The notes beneath the pieces were generated by a model that had not been told where the DNA came from, made no database searches, and saw only the letters and a list, made by a program, of their open reading frames with translations. Made by a program: the position numbers and the translations under genes. From Parerythrobacter lacustris (GTDB lineage Bacteria > Pseudomonadota > Alphaproteobacteria > Sphingomonadales > Sphingomonadaceae): a stretch of 64,000 bases of DNA. The DNA lies in assembly GCF_024626475.1 (NCBI RefSeq), contig NZ_JANKHH010000003.1, positions 310,001-374,000 of the forward strand. Direction: 5' to 3'. Positions 1-9,461 of the stretch are shown in pieces (the stretch's first letter is position 1; each line of letters starts with the position of its first letter).

Positions 1-461
1 CCGGTGCTGCTGGCGGTCATCAGGATGCGGCCATAGGCCTGCTCGCGGAAGGTTTCCCAGCACGCCTTGGTGACGAAGGCCGAACCGGTCAGGTGGACCT
101 TGAGGACGAACTCGAAATCGTCGGGCGTCATCTTGACGAAGGTCTTGTCGCGCAGCACGCCGGCATTGTTGATCAGCACATGGACGCCGCCCCACTTCTG
201 CTTGGCGTCGGCGACCATCTTTTCCATCTGCTCGTATTCGGTGACGCTGCCGCCGTTCGACATGGCTTCGCCGCCCATCGCCTCGATTTCCTCGACCACC
301 TTCAGCGCCATGTCCGAGTGGCCGGTGCCGTCGCGCGCGCCGCCGAGGTCGTTGACCACCACCTTCGCCCCGCGCCGCGCGAGTTCGAGCGCGTACTCGC
401 GGCCCAGCCCGCCGCCCGCACCGGTGACGATGGCAACCTTGTCCTTGAACGAAATGGTCAT
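1..461 (-). CDS. SDR-family NAD(P)-dependent oxidoreductase (N-terminal part, runs off left edge)
   Basis: About 153 N-terminal residues of a short-chain dehydrogenase/reductase are visible. The cofactor-binding glycine motif TGAGGGLG lies at residues 13-20 and the structural NNAG motif at about residue 97, followed by VLRDKTF, a combination typical of the 3-hydroxyacyl-CoA dehydrogenase-like SDRs of multifunctional enzyme type 2. The catalytic Ser region (SSTG) is at the window edge; the Tyr-Lys pair lies outside it. The ATG at 461 is preceded by AGGAGG with good spacing. It lies downstream of gph on the same strand, about 130 bp away, so it may have its own promoter. The SDR fold is certain; the substrate (probably an acyl-CoA or steroid-like compound) is inferred. 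Confidence 0.85.
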   Translation of the reverse strand, partial: MTISFKDKVAIVTGAGGGLGREYALELARRGAKVVVNDLGGARDGTGHSDMALKVVEEIEAMGGEAMSNGGSVTEYEQMEKMVADAKQKWGGVHVLINNAGVLRDKTFVKMTPDDFEFVLKVHLTGSAFVTKACWETFREQAYGRILMTASST

Positions 462-592
462 GGCGTAATCCTCCTGATCGGGCCGTTGCGGCCTTACGTT
501 TGCGTAAATCAGCGCGCGGGTTGGCAGTTTCGCGCGATGGTTGCAACCACCTGCGCGGCAAACCGCGATTCCGTAGGGTTATGCCGCAGTGG

Positions 593-1276
593 TTACAGCG
601 CGCGGAGGGCGGGAATAAGGCCGCCGAACGAATCGATCACCGCGTCGCCGCCCAGCTCATGCGGAGGCTTGTCGCAATAGCCATAGGCCGCGACGACGAC
701 CGGCACCTGCGCCGCGCGCGCCGCCGCGACGTCGTAGGAACTGTCGCCCACGAAAACGAAGCTTCCGCCTCCGCACCGCTCGCGCGCGGCGAGCACCGGA
801 TCGGGCGCAGGCTTGGCGATGAAGCTGCCGTCCGGCCCCTTTCCCAGGCTGTTGCCGCCAATGATCGTCACGAACCGGTCGGCAAGGCCGAGCTGCGACA
901 GGATCGAGCGGGCGAACTCCTCGAACTTGTTGGTCACCACGGCGGTCTTGACGCCCATTGCGTCGAGTGCATCGAGCGCTTCCAGCGCGCCGGGGTAGGG
1001 CCGTGAATGGACCGCGTTGTGTTCCGCATAATAGGCCAGCATCGCCTTGTAGAGCGGGCGGAATTCCTCATCGGGCAGGCCGCCCTGCGCGTCGACCGCG
1101 CGCGCCAGCATGATCTTCGCCCCGCCGCCGATCAGGTCCTTCGAACTGTCGACCGGCACCGGTTCGAACCCGCCCAGCGCCAGCGCGTGGTTCACCGCCG
1201 TACCGAGATCGCGAAAGGTGTCGAGCAAGGTGCCGTCGAGATCGAAACCGACGGCGTCGAAAGGAAATGCGGTCAT
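593..1276 (-). CDS. gph: Phosphoglycolate phosphatase-like HAD hydrolase
   Basis: A 227-residue HAD-superfamily phosphatase. Motif I FDLDGTLLDT lies near residue 11, with both catalytic aspartates present. The motif II threonine is in VVTNKF, and the motif III/IV region includes a Lys in AKPAPDPVL and the FVGDSSYDV acidic pair. Length and the small helical cap fit Gph, which removes 2-phosphoglycolate formed during DNA repair and oxygenase side reactions. It is divergent from glmU with only 59 bp between the start codons, so the two probably share a promoter region. HAD enzymes are promiscuous, so another small phosphate ester is possible. Confidence 0.8.
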   Translation of the reverse strand: MTAFPFDAVGFDLDGTLLDTFRDLGTAVNHALALGGFEPVPVDSSKDLIGGGAKIMLARAVDAQGGLPDEEFRPLYKAMLAYYAEHNAVHSRPYPGALEALDALDAMGVKTAVVTNKFEEFARSILSQLGLADRFVTIIGGNSLGKGPDGSFIAKPAPDPVLAARERCGGGSFVFVGDSSYDVAAARAAQVPVVVAAYGYCDKPPHELGGDAVIDSFGGLIPALRAL

Positions 1277-1335
1277 CCGCCTGCGGTGGCTTATGGTTCT
1301 TCAATCCGCAAGCATTTGCTGGCATGGGGCCATCC

Positions 1336-2691
1336 ATGAGCAAATTCGCTGCCGTCATCCTCGCTGCGGGCAAGGGCACCCGCATGAAATCGGACCTGCA
1401 CAAGGTCCTTCACCCGATCGCCGGGCGCGCGATGATCGACCATCTGATGGCCTCGGTCGATGCGCTCGAGCCGGCGCACAAGGTGGTGGTCGTCGGCGCG
1501 GGGCGCGAGCAGCTCGAAAGTGCGCTGGGGGAACGGGCGAAGACCTGTTTGCAGGAGCCGCAGCTCGGCACCGGCCACGCGGTGCAGCAGGCGCAGGCGC
1601 AGCTGGCGGGCTTCGAGGGCGATGTGCTGGTCATGTATGGCGACGTGCCCTTCGTGCGCGCGGCGACGATGCAGGCGATGCTCGACCGTTTGAACGATGC
1701 CGACGGCCCTGCCGCCGTGGTGCTGGCGTTCGAGCCCGACGACGCGCTCGCCTATGGCCGCGTGATCGCCGACGGCGAGGGCCGCATCTCCAAGATGGTC
1801 GAGTTCAAGGACGCCAGCGAGACCGAGCGCGCCTGCCGGCTGTGCAATTCGGGCCTGATGGCGGCGAAGGCGGCGGATCTGTGGGCGCTGCTTGACCGGG
1901 TCGGCAATGACAATGCGCAGGGCGAGTACTACCTGCCGGATATCGTCAACATCGCAATCGCGGACGGGCGCGTTTGCGCTGCGGTGACGACCGACGATCC
2001 GAACGAGGTCGCCGGGATCAACAGCCGCTCCGAACTCGCGACTGCCGAGCGCCAGTGGCAGGAGGAACAGCGCGAACACTGGATGGCCGAAGGGGTCACC
2101 CTGCGCGCGCCCGAAACGGTGTTCTTCAGCTACGACACGCAACTGTCCAGCGATGTGGTGATCGAGCCAAACGTCGTCTTCGGCCCGGGGGTGACGGTGG
2201 CCAGCCGCGCGACGATCCGCGCTTTCAGCCATCTGGAGGGAGCGACTATCGGTGAGGGCTGCTCGGTTGGTCCCTACGCCCGCCTGCGCCCCGGCGCGGT
2301 GATGGAGAAGGGCAGCAAGGTCGGCAATTTCGTCGAGATGAAGGCGGCGGTGCTGGGCGAGGGGGCGAAGGCGAGCCACCTGACCTATCTCGGCGATGCG
2401 GTCGTGGGGAAAGACGCCAACATCGGCGCGGGCACCATCACCTGCAATTATGACGGCTATTTCAAATACAAGACCGAGATCGGCGACCGCGCCTTCATCG
2501 GCAGCAACAGCGCGCTGATCGCCCCGGTGCGGATCGGGGCCGACGCGATTGTCGCCGCCGGCAGCGCGGTCAGCCGCGATGTCGACGCAGGCGAGCTGCG
2601 CATGGTGCGGGCCGAGCAGATGGTCAAACCCGGCTGGGCCGACCGCTTCCACGACACGATGAAAAAGAAGAAAGCGGCGGCAAAGAAGTGA
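1336..2691 (+). CDS. glmU: Bifunctional UDP-GlcNAc pyrophosphorylase / glucosamine-1-P acetyltransferase GlmU
   Basis: A 451-residue cytosolic enzyme making UDP-GlcNAc for peptidoglycan and lipid A. The N-terminal nucleotidyltransferase carries the signature LAAGKGTRMKS near residues 9-19 and the metal-site YGDVPF. The C-terminal half is a left-handed beta-helix of hexapeptide repeats, with the acetyltransferase signature NIGAGTITCNYDGYFKYKT. The ATG at 1336 was chosen because the protein then begins MSKFAAVILAAGKG, as in the family; upstream codons in the same frame lack homology. The last residues are lysine-rich. Divergent from gph. Confidence 0.96.
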   Translation: MSKFAAVILAAGKGTRMKSDLHKVLHPIAGRAMIDHLMASVDALEPAHKVVVVGAGREQLESALGERAKTCLQEPQLGTGHAVQQAQAQLAGFEGDVLVMYGDVPFVRAATMQAMLDRLNDADGPAAVVLAFEPDDALAYGRVIADGEGRISKMVEFKDASETERACRLCNSGLMAAKAADLWALLDRVGNDNAQGEYYLPDIVNIAIADGRVCAAVTTDDPNEVAGINSRSELATAERQWQEEQREHWMAEGVTLRAPETVFFSYDTQLSSDVVIEPNVVFGPGVTVASRATIRAFSHLEGATIGEGCSVGPYARLRPGAVMEKGSKVGNFVEMKAAVLGEGAKASHLTYLGDAVVGKDANIGAGTITCNYDGYFKYKTEIGDRAFIGSNSALIAPVRIGADAIVAAGSAVSRDVDAGELRMVRAEQMVKPGWADRFHDTMKKKKAAAKK

Positions 2692-2707
2692 GCGGGGTTC
2701 TTCCGTT

Positions 2708-2787
2708 ATTGCGAGGAGCCGCAGGCGACGCGGCAATCCAGAGCAGCTCCGGACCACTCTGGATTGCTTCGCTGCGCTCGCAATGAC
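2708..2787. repeat. REP-like palindromic intergenic repeat (type B)
   Basis: An imperfect palindrome that starts ATTGCGAGGAGCC, ends GCGCTCGCAATGAC, and has CAATCCAGAG / CTCTGGATTG arms in the middle. It fills the gap between glmU and the HNH gene and supplies that gene's first possible ATG. A degenerate relative of its ends occurs near 13,852-13,892. Confidence 0.8.
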
Positions 2788-3076
2788 GATGGAGGAAACA
2801 CCAACCTGCTGGCTTTGCGACCGCCCGTTCGAGACGCAGATCGAGTGGCATCACCCGGTGCCCAAGGCGAAGAAGGGCAAGGTGAAGGTTCCGGTTCACC
2901 CGATGTGCCACACCGCGATCCACACCCATTTCACCAATTCGCAGCTTGCCCGTATCGGCGAGGACCGCGCGGCGCTGCTGGCGAACGATGCGTTGGTCAA
3001 ATTCGTCGAGTGGGTGAAGGACAAGCCGCCCGACTTTCACGCACCGACCCGAACAGGGGGCAAGGGGCGGCGGTGA
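2783..3076 (+). CDS. Small HNH-motif protein
   Basis: A 97-residue protein with a compact HNH-type zinc/nuclease motif: CWLC near residue 9, a histidine pair in EWHHPVPK, then HPMCHTAIH, which supplies the second Cys and the catalytic-type His residues. The spacing is that of small stand-alone HNH proteins, which are often annotated as HNH endonucleases; activity is not certain. The C-terminus is basic (TGGKGRR). The first ATG lies inside a REP-like repeat, and a second in-frame ATG two codons later (2789) is equally possible. No recognisable operon partner. Confidence 0.75.
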   Translation: MTMEETPTCWLCDRPFETQIEWHHPVPKAKKGKVKVPVHPMCHTAIHTHFTNSQLARIGEDRAALLANDALVKFVEWVKDKPPDFHAPTRTGGKGRR

Positions 3077-3136
3077 AAGCGGGCGACCCGTGGGGCAGAA
3101 GACCTCAGGAGACCAAAAGGAACCGGGACCAGCAGT

Positions 3137-3391
3137 TCAGGTCAGTTCAAGATCCCTGCGCGTCGCGTCCTTGCGCGCTCCGGCGTCCCGGGCGACTTCG
3201 CGTTCCCAGCTTTCGAATTCGCGGCGGCTGAGCAGGTAGCGCCAGCGCGCCTCGTCGAAAGTGATCAGCTTGTCGCGGACGGCCTTGACGACCTCTTCCT
3301 TGCGGTTCTTCGACCAATGGACATCATAGGATTCCGGCAGGCCCGCTCGCTTGATCCGCGAGGCGATCGTCTCGTTCCGGGGATTGGGCAT
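3137..3391 (-). CDS. sciP: SciP-type CtrA inhibitor (DUF1153)
   Basis: An 84-residue protein matching the DUF1153/SciP family. The core is a helix-turn-helix with an RKEEVVKAV stretch followed by LITFDEARWRYLLSRREFESWE, close to the family pattern. In Caulobacter SciP binds CtrA and blocks activation of CtrA-dependent promoters, linking transcription to the cell cycle. The longer frame starts at 3499, but the protein-like part begins at MPNPRNET, so the ATG at 3391 is used. The N-terminus differs from the longer Caulobacter type, and the C-terminus (RKDATRRDLELT) is also family-variable. The upstream 250 bp to the PilZ gene probably holds divergent promoters. Confidence 0.82.
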   Translation of the reverse strand: MPNPRNETIASRIKRAGLPESYDVHWSKNRKEEVVKAVRDKLITFDEARWRYLLSRREFESWEREVARDAGARKDATRRDLELT

Positions 3392-3641
3392 GACAATTCT
3401 CCAACAAACGCCCCCGTCGTTGGAAACACTCGGGCTTCGAGCCTTAATTTCGCCGAAACGGACAGGGCAAACCGGGGATTTACCATCCGGGATGCCCAAT
3501 TCCTGCGACGAACCGCGACCTGCGCGCAGGCCTTGTCATCCGCGCGCCGTCCGATCGGCTGCCATTAATATTTATTAGCCATTCTGCGGTAGGGGAAGAC
3601 ACCATCAGGGAAATGGGTCGCACCGATTTCCGGAGGTCATT

Positions 3642-3995
3642 TTGCAAGATCGTCGCAACCCCCGAACAGAAGCCTTGCTTGCCGCCGAGCTTTTCGCAGG
3701 TGGCCGGGTGCGTGCGGTGCTGATCGTGGATGCGTCGATCGGAGGGGCCTTGATCGAACCGCCCGAGGATCTGGTGCTCGTCCCCGGAGAGCTCGTCCTC
3801 GTGCGCCTCTACGGCTTGCAGGCCACGACCGCCGCCAGAGTAAGGTGGGTGCGCGACGGGCAGGTGGGGATCGAATTCCGCCACCCGCTGCATCCGACGA
3901 CGCTCGACTTCGCGCTCAACGATTACGCGAAGACCCTCGATCCGTCGGCGGAAGCTGCGGACCGGTCCGCTTGCTCTGCCAACCGCGCTGCCTGA
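3642..3995 (+). CDS. PilZ-domain protein (putative c-di-GMP receptor)
   Basis: A 117-residue single PilZ domain. The first c-di-GMP motif RxxxR appears as RRNPR at residues 4-8, and the second, (D/N)xSxxG, as DASIGG at about residues 30-35, both intact. Start is TTG at 3642 with a GGAGG ribosome site six bases upstream; no better ATG keeps the RxxxR motif. Such proteins sense c-di-GMP and act on motility, polysaccharide synthesis or the cell cycle. The neighbouring sciP suggests a cell-cycle or motility context, but that is inference. Ends near an oppositely oriented membrane protein gene. Confidence 0.85.
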   Translation: MQDRRNPRTEALLAAELFAGGRVRAVLIVDASIGGALIEPPEDLVLVPGELVLVRLYGLQATTAARVRWVRDGQVGIEFRHPLHPTTLDFALNDYAKTLDPSAEAADRSACSANRAA

Positions 3996-4025
3996 CCTGT
4001 GACCTGTGACCTGTGAATTGCCACT

Positions 4026-4661
4026 TCATTCTTTGACGGCCAAATAGCTGCCGAAATAGGCGAGATATTCGCCCGGCAGCTCGACCGGGTAAAGCGCCCC
4101 GGAATAGGCGAGGATAATCGCCAGCGCGGCCACCGGGCCGCCTGCCAGCGCGGGCGCGTGCCAGCGGCGAGGGAGCCGGAAATGCAGCGCGGCAACCAGA
4201 TGGGTGCCAAGGGCGGTCACTGCCAGCGCGTAATAGGGTGCAAAGCCGAACTTCAGCGGTGACAGGGTCAATGTCCCCGCCGCCCAATAGAAGCTGGTGT
4301 CGAGACCCGACAGCCATCGCGTCAACAACGCCGCACCTGTGTGCATGATGATGAAGGCGGCGAGATAGCATCCGCTCAGCAACTGGGCATAGTGCCAGCC
4401 ATCCTTCCGCTTGCGCGCGGCAATCCCGCGCACCAGGCCGATGCCGAGTGTGATCTGCGCGGCAAAACCGGCCACCAGCGCGGCCTCGACCGCCGGGATG
4501 CGATAGACCGCTCGTCCTGCGTGGAGCACCCATTCTTGCAGTTGCCTGCTATCTAGCGCCGCGAAATGCGCGGCAAAGTGCAGCACGAGAAACAGCCCGA
4601 GGAATACGGCCACCCGCCTATGCGCTCGTCTGGCGCGCACTTGTGCCGAAGCCCCTGCCAT
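4026..4661 (-). CDS. Integral membrane protein, possible cytochrome b-like subunit
   Basis: A 211-residue protein with about five hydrophobic segments (near residues 17-34, 55-77, 87-110, 130-158 and 178-198) and several histidines at membrane positions (HFAAHFA, HAGRAVYR, HTGAA, HLVAALHF). This resembles small di-haem membrane anchors of the succinate dehydrogenase/fumarate reductase type, but no clear haem motif can be assigned. The ATG at 4661 has AGGAGGAT just upstream. It is divergent from an Rrf2-family regulator gene and separated from it only by a palindromic site, so it is probably that regulator's target. Function not established. Confidence 0.7.
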   Translation of the reverse strand: MAGASAQVRARRAHRRVAVFLGLFLVLHFAAHFAALDSRQLQEWVLHAGRAVYRIPAVEAALVAGFAAQITLGIGLVRGIAARKRKDGWHYAQLLSGCYLAAFIIMHTGAALLTRWLSGLDTSFYWAAGTLTLSPLKFGFAPYYALAVTALGTHLVAALHFRLPRRWHAPALAGGPVAALAIILAYSGALYPVELPGEYLAYFGSYLAVKE

Positions 4662-4670
4662 GACATCCTC

Positions 4671-4713
4671 CTAATCGGATATTTGATATCCGGATAAAGA
4701 ATATCCGTATTAG
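4671..4713. promoter_or_regulatory. Palindromic operator between the membrane protein and rrf2 genes
   Basis: CTAATCGGATAT at 4671-4682 and ATATCCGTATTAG at 4701-4713 form an imperfect inverted repeat. A third related palindrome, GATATCCGGATA, sits between them at 4685-4696. The whole 61-bp gap between the two divergent start codons is AT-rich and made largely of these CGGATAT half-sites, as expected for an autoregulated Rrf2 operator overlapping both promoters. Confidence 0.65.
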
Positions 4714-4722
4714 GAGTCAAGC

Positions 4723-5220
4723 GTGCAGATTTCCAAGGGTGTCGAATGGGCGGTGCATTGCTGCACCGTGATTGCGCTGGTCGGGGAAGGGCGCGGCCTC
4801 AATGCCGAGGCGCTATCCGAATTCTTCGAAGTGCCCGGGCCCTATCTCGCCAAGCAGCTGCAGGCACTCAGCCGGGCGGGGCTGCTCGAATCGATGCGCG
4901 GCAAGCATGGCGGGTATCGCCTCGCCAGGTCCGTCGATGCGATCAGCCTGCTCGACATCGTGCTCGCGGTCGAAGGGCCGGGTCCGGCGTTTCGTTGCAC
5001 CGAAATCCGCCAGAACGGACCATGCGGTGTTCCGCGCAAGGAGTGCCGCCGCCCGTGCGAAGTGGCAGCAGCGTTTGCCGATGCCGAAGCGGCATGGCGC
5101 GATGCGCTGCGGCGACGCTCGCTGGCGTCGATCATGCAGGAGGCTTCCGCCGGTTCGACGCCGGGGCATTTGCTCGAAATCGTCGAATGGGTTCGGCAGA
5201 AGACCGATCCCGTGGCCTGA
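4723..5220 (+). CDS. Rrf2-family transcriptional regulator with four-Cys cluster
   Basis: A 165-residue winged-helix regulator. The N-terminal HTH runs through PGPYLAKQLQALSRAGLL, and the wing RGKHGGYRLAR at about 59-69 is diagnostic of Rrf2. Cysteines 92, 101, 108 and 112 form a C-x8-C-x6-C-x3-C cluster in the place where IscR, NsrR and RirA bind an iron-sulfur cluster, so the protein probably senses iron-sulfur status, NO or redox state. Start is GTG at 4723 after TAGGAG. Divergent from a histidine-rich membrane protein, which it probably represses. The cluster spacing does not let me choose between NsrR- and IscR-like function. Confidence 0.88.
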   Translation: MQISKGVEWAVHCCTVIALVGEGRGLNAEALSEFFEVPGPYLAKQLQALSRAGLLESMRGKHGGYRLARSVDAISLLDIVLAVEGPGPAFRCTEIRQNGPCGVPRKECRRPCEVAAAFADAEAAWRDALRRRSLASIMQEASAGSTPGHLLEIVEWVRQKTDPVA

Positions 5221-5259
5221 CCGAAAGGGCGGCCCCGAGGGGCCACCCATCGCTACGCG

Positions 5260-7416
5260 TTATTCCCCGCCAGACGGCGCATCCATCAGTTGCTGCATCA
5301 GATAGACCCACTGCATCGCCTGCAACATCGCGCGCTGTTCATTGTCGACCCCGCCCGAGTGGCCACCCTTGGTTTCCTCGAAATAGAGATAGGGCTGGCC
5401 GTTCGCCGCCATCCGCGCCGCCGCCTTGCGGCCGTGGCTGGGATGGGTGCGGTCATCGGCGGTCGAGGTGACATACATGATGCGGGCAAAATCCTTGTCC
5501 GCCGTCAGCTTCTGATAGGGTGAATAGCCATCGATCCACGCCTTCTGCTCGGGGATGCGCGGGTCGCCATATTCGCCGATCCATGACGCGCCGCGCCCGA
5601 TCAGATGATAGCGCAGCATGTCGAACAGCGGGATCTGGACGATCGCCGCATTGAACAGGTCGGGCCGCTGGGTGAAAGCGGTGCCGACCAGAAGACCGCC
5701 CTGGCTCCCGCCCTGGATGCCGAGATGATCGGGCGAGGTGAAGCCGCGCTTCACCAGATCGTCGCCGATGGCGATGAAATCGTCCCACGTGCGCTGCTTG
5801 TTCTCGCGGATCGCGGTCTGGTGCCAATCCGGCCCGAACTCGCCGCCGCCGCGCATATTGCCGAGCACATAGGCGCCGCCGCGCTCCAGCCACAGCTTGC
5901 CGGTCGAGCCGAGATAGCCGGGCAGGCGCGGCACCTGGAAGCCGCCGTAACCGGTCAGCAGGGTTGCGGTGGAACCATCCATCACCATGCCCTTGGGCTT
6001 GACGATGAAATAGGGGACCTTGGTCCCGTCCTTGCTGGTCGCCTCGTATTGCTCGATTTCCATGCCGGCGGAATCGAAGCGGCTGGGGCTTTCCTTGACC
6101 GCTTCCAGCGTCACCCCGTCCTTGGCGTAGTACCATGTGCCGGGGGCGAGAAAATCGGTCGAGGTGAACATGATTTCGTCGGTTTCGTCCGACGATGTGG
6201 CGATGCCGACCGTCGCGTTCTCGGGCAGCGCGATCTGCTGGCTGACCCATTTGCCGCCCTCGTAGTCGAACTTCAGCACCTTGCCGCGCACGTTGTCGAG
6301 CAGGCTGACATAGAGGCTCGATTTGGTCGAACCGCCACCGCTCTTGGTCTGGCGCTCGCCCGGGGCCCAGACCAGCGTCATCGGCACGCCATTGGGATCC
6401 GCCTTCCACGCTTCGAGATCGGCCGAGACGATCGCATCGGCAGGGAAGGTCTGGTCGCCGCGCGTCCAGTCGACATCGGTCGAGAACAGGATCTGCCCGT
6501 CGATGATGCCGTAGGGATTGGCCTTTTCGGGAATGTCGAGCCGCAGCCACTCGCCATCCTTCTCGAAGAAGTAAGCGCGCTCGTGGAACGACAGGCCGCG
6601 ATAGGCCATCCGCCCGTGGATCACCGAATCGCCATCGCGCAGGAGATAGGCTCCGGATGAAACGTCGGCCTTCTCGCCGCGGTAGATCTCGGGTGCATCC
6701 TCGATGCTGGTGCCGCGCTTCCACACGCGGGTGGTGAAGGGGTAGAAGCTGTCGGTCACAGTGTCCGGGCCGAAGTTGCGGCTGATCAGCAGCGTGTCCT
6801 GATCGAGCCATTCGGCACCGCCTTGGCTCTCGGGCAGCTCGAAGCCCCCTTCGACGAAGCTCAGCGTCTCGAGGTCGAATTCGCGGCTGACGTTGGCATC
6901 CTTGCCCCCGTCGGACAGCGAGACCAAACAGCGCATGCCCCTGGGGGGCAGGCAGGTCATGCCTTGGTAGACCCACTCCTTGCTCTCAGCCGCTGCGAGC
7001 GCGTCGATGTCGAGGATGGTCTCCCATACCGGATTTTCGGTCCGCCAGCTCTCCAGCGTGGTGCGCCGGACGATGCCCTTGGGGTTTTTCGCGTCCTGCC
7101 AGAAGTTGACCATGCCGTAGTGGGTGAAGCTGACGCCGGGCACGCGGTCGTCGGCGTTGAAGATCGCCAGCGCTTCGGCCTTGAGCTGTTCGAAGCGCGG
7201 ATCGTTTTGCAGCGCCGCAATGGTTTTCTCGTTCTCGCCCGCGACCCATTCGAGCGCGCGCTCGCTGCGGGTTTCCTCGAGCCAGATGAAGGGATCGTTG
7301 GCGGCTTCCCATTCGGTGTCGGTCACGGTGTTGGCATCCTGTGCAGCCACCGGCGCAGCGGCGAGGGTGGCGAACGCGAGGGCAGCAGCCAGCGCGCGGG
7401 TCGATACGAGTTTCAT
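5260..7416 (-). CDS. S9A prolyl oligopeptidase-family serine peptidase, secreted
   Basis: A 718-residue protein with a Sec signal peptide (residues 1-25, ending PVAAQ). The N-terminal beta-propeller region is followed by an alpha/beta-hydrolase domain with nucleophile motif GGSQGG, a catalytic Asp in TADDRTHPSHG and a catalytic His in TKGGHSGG. The fold order and length match prolyl oligopeptidases, which cut short proline-containing peptides; the signal peptide puts this one in the periplasm or outside. It lies convergent with the rrf2 gene and downstream of the ATP synthase operon but 150 bp away, so it is probably a separate unit. Confidence 0.93.
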   Translation of the reverse strand: MKLVSTRALAAALAFATLAAAPVAAQDANTVTDTEWEAANDPFIWLEETRSERALEWVAGENEKTIAALQNDPRFEQLKAEALAIFNADDRVPGVSFTHYGMVNFWQDAKNPKGIVRRTTLESWRTENPVWETILDIDALAAAESKEWVYQGMTCLPPRGMRCLVSLSDGGKDANVSREFDLETLSFVEGGFELPESQGGAEWLDQDTLLISRNFGPDTVTDSFYPFTTRVWKRGTSIEDAPEIYRGEKADVSSGAYLLRDGDSVIHGRMAYRGLSFHERAYFFEKDGEWLRLDIPEKANPYGIIDGQILFSTDVDWTRGDQTFPADAIVSADLEAWKADPNGVPMTLVWAPGERQTKSGGGSTKSSLYVSLLDNVRGKVLKFDYEGGKWVSQQIALPENATVGIATSSDETDEIMFTSTDFLAPGTWYYAKDGVTLEAVKESPSRFDSAGMEIEQYEATSKDGTKVPYFIVKPKGMVMDGSTATLLTGYGGFQVPRLPGYLGSTGKLWLERGGAYVLGNMRGGGEFGPDWHQTAIRENKQRTWDDFIAIGDDLVKRGFTSPDHLGIQGGSQGGLLVGTAFTQRPDLFNAAIVQIPLFDMLRYHLIGRGASWIGEYGDPRIPEQKAWIDGYSPYQKLTADKDFARIMYVTSTADDRTHPSHGRKAAARMAANGQPYLYFEETKGGHSGGVDNEQRAMLQAMQWVYLMQQLMDAPSGGE

Positions 7417-7517
7417 GATAGAGCGTCCCCGGTTTCAGTCCGGTGGGCAGTCTGCCGATGGGGCGCGCAATGACAAGCGAATTCGGCGGTTTGCGTATGC
7501 GGTTGGTCGAAACGCAA

Positions 7518-7539
7518 AGGGCGACCCGTGGGCCGCCCT
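7518..7539 (-). terminator. Possible terminator after atpC
   Basis: On the minus strand AGGGCGGCCC and GGGTCGCCCT pair around a short loop just past the atpC stop, followed by a modest T-rich tail (TTTGCGTTT). The T-run is weak, so this is a tentative intrinsic terminator for the atp operon. Confidence 0.4.
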
Positions 7540-7564
7540 CGTCAATCCACCAAAGAATACGCGA

Positions 7565-7822
7565 TCAGGCTTCGACGTGCTCCGCCAGCACGGTCAGCCC
7601 GTTCTCGCCCACTTCGGCAAAGCCGCCGCGGACCTGGATTTCCTCCGCCGCGGCGCCTTCGGTGCGATAAACCTGCACCGCACCGTCGCGGATGGTCGAC
7701 ATGAAGGGTGCGTGCCCCTCGAGCACGCCGAATTCGCCCTCGGTGCCGGGAACGACGACCATGTAGACGTCTTCCGAGCGGACCTGGCGTTCGGGCGTCA
7801 CGAGTTCGAAATGCAGTGCCAT
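7565..7822 (-). CDS. atpC: ATP synthase epsilon subunit
   Basis: An 85-residue epsilon subunit of F1, corresponding to the N-terminal beta-sandwich only ([34 protein letters not shown]). The C-terminal two-helix regulatory domain of the usual ~130-residue subunit is absent; short forms occur in related alphaproteobacteria. It is the last gene of the minus-strand atp operon. A 160-bp gap containing a palindromic repeat separates it from atpD, longer than usual for this pair. Confidence 0.95.
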   Translation of the reverse strand: MALHFELVTPERQVRSEDVYMVVVPGTEGEFGVLEGHAPFMSTIRDGAVQVYRTEGAAAEEIQVRGGFAEVGENGLTVLAEHVEA

Positions 7823-7838
7823 TCTCTACCTCACATCT

Positions 7839-7970
7839 CTCTCCCCTTGCGGGAGAGATACGAAGACTTGCGAACGCGTTCGCTAGTCGGAGTTGAGAGG
7901 GGGCTGCGACGTTGCAGACGGGAGCTGCGCTCCCGACCCCTCTCCGAACCCTCTCCCGCAAGGGGAGAGG
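7839..7970. repeat. Long inverted repeat between atpC and atpD (type D)
   Basis: Outer arms CTCTCCCCTTGCGGGAGAG near 7839 and CTCTCCCGCAAGGGGAGAG near 7951 are inverted copies, each also self-complementary. About 90 bp lies between them, including GGAGCTGCGCTCC. Such elements are typical dispersed intergenic palindromes; here one splits an operon without interrupting a gene. Confidence 0.75.
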
Positions 7971-7982
7971 GCCTAGATTGCC

Positions 7983-9461
<1,479 letters not shown>

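Noticed and set aside
3540-3600. Possible CtrA box (TTAATATTTATTA) near sciP
   Set aside because: The second TTAA half-site is not present, so it does not fit TTAA-N7-TTAA; only AT-rich promoter-like sequence can be claimed.
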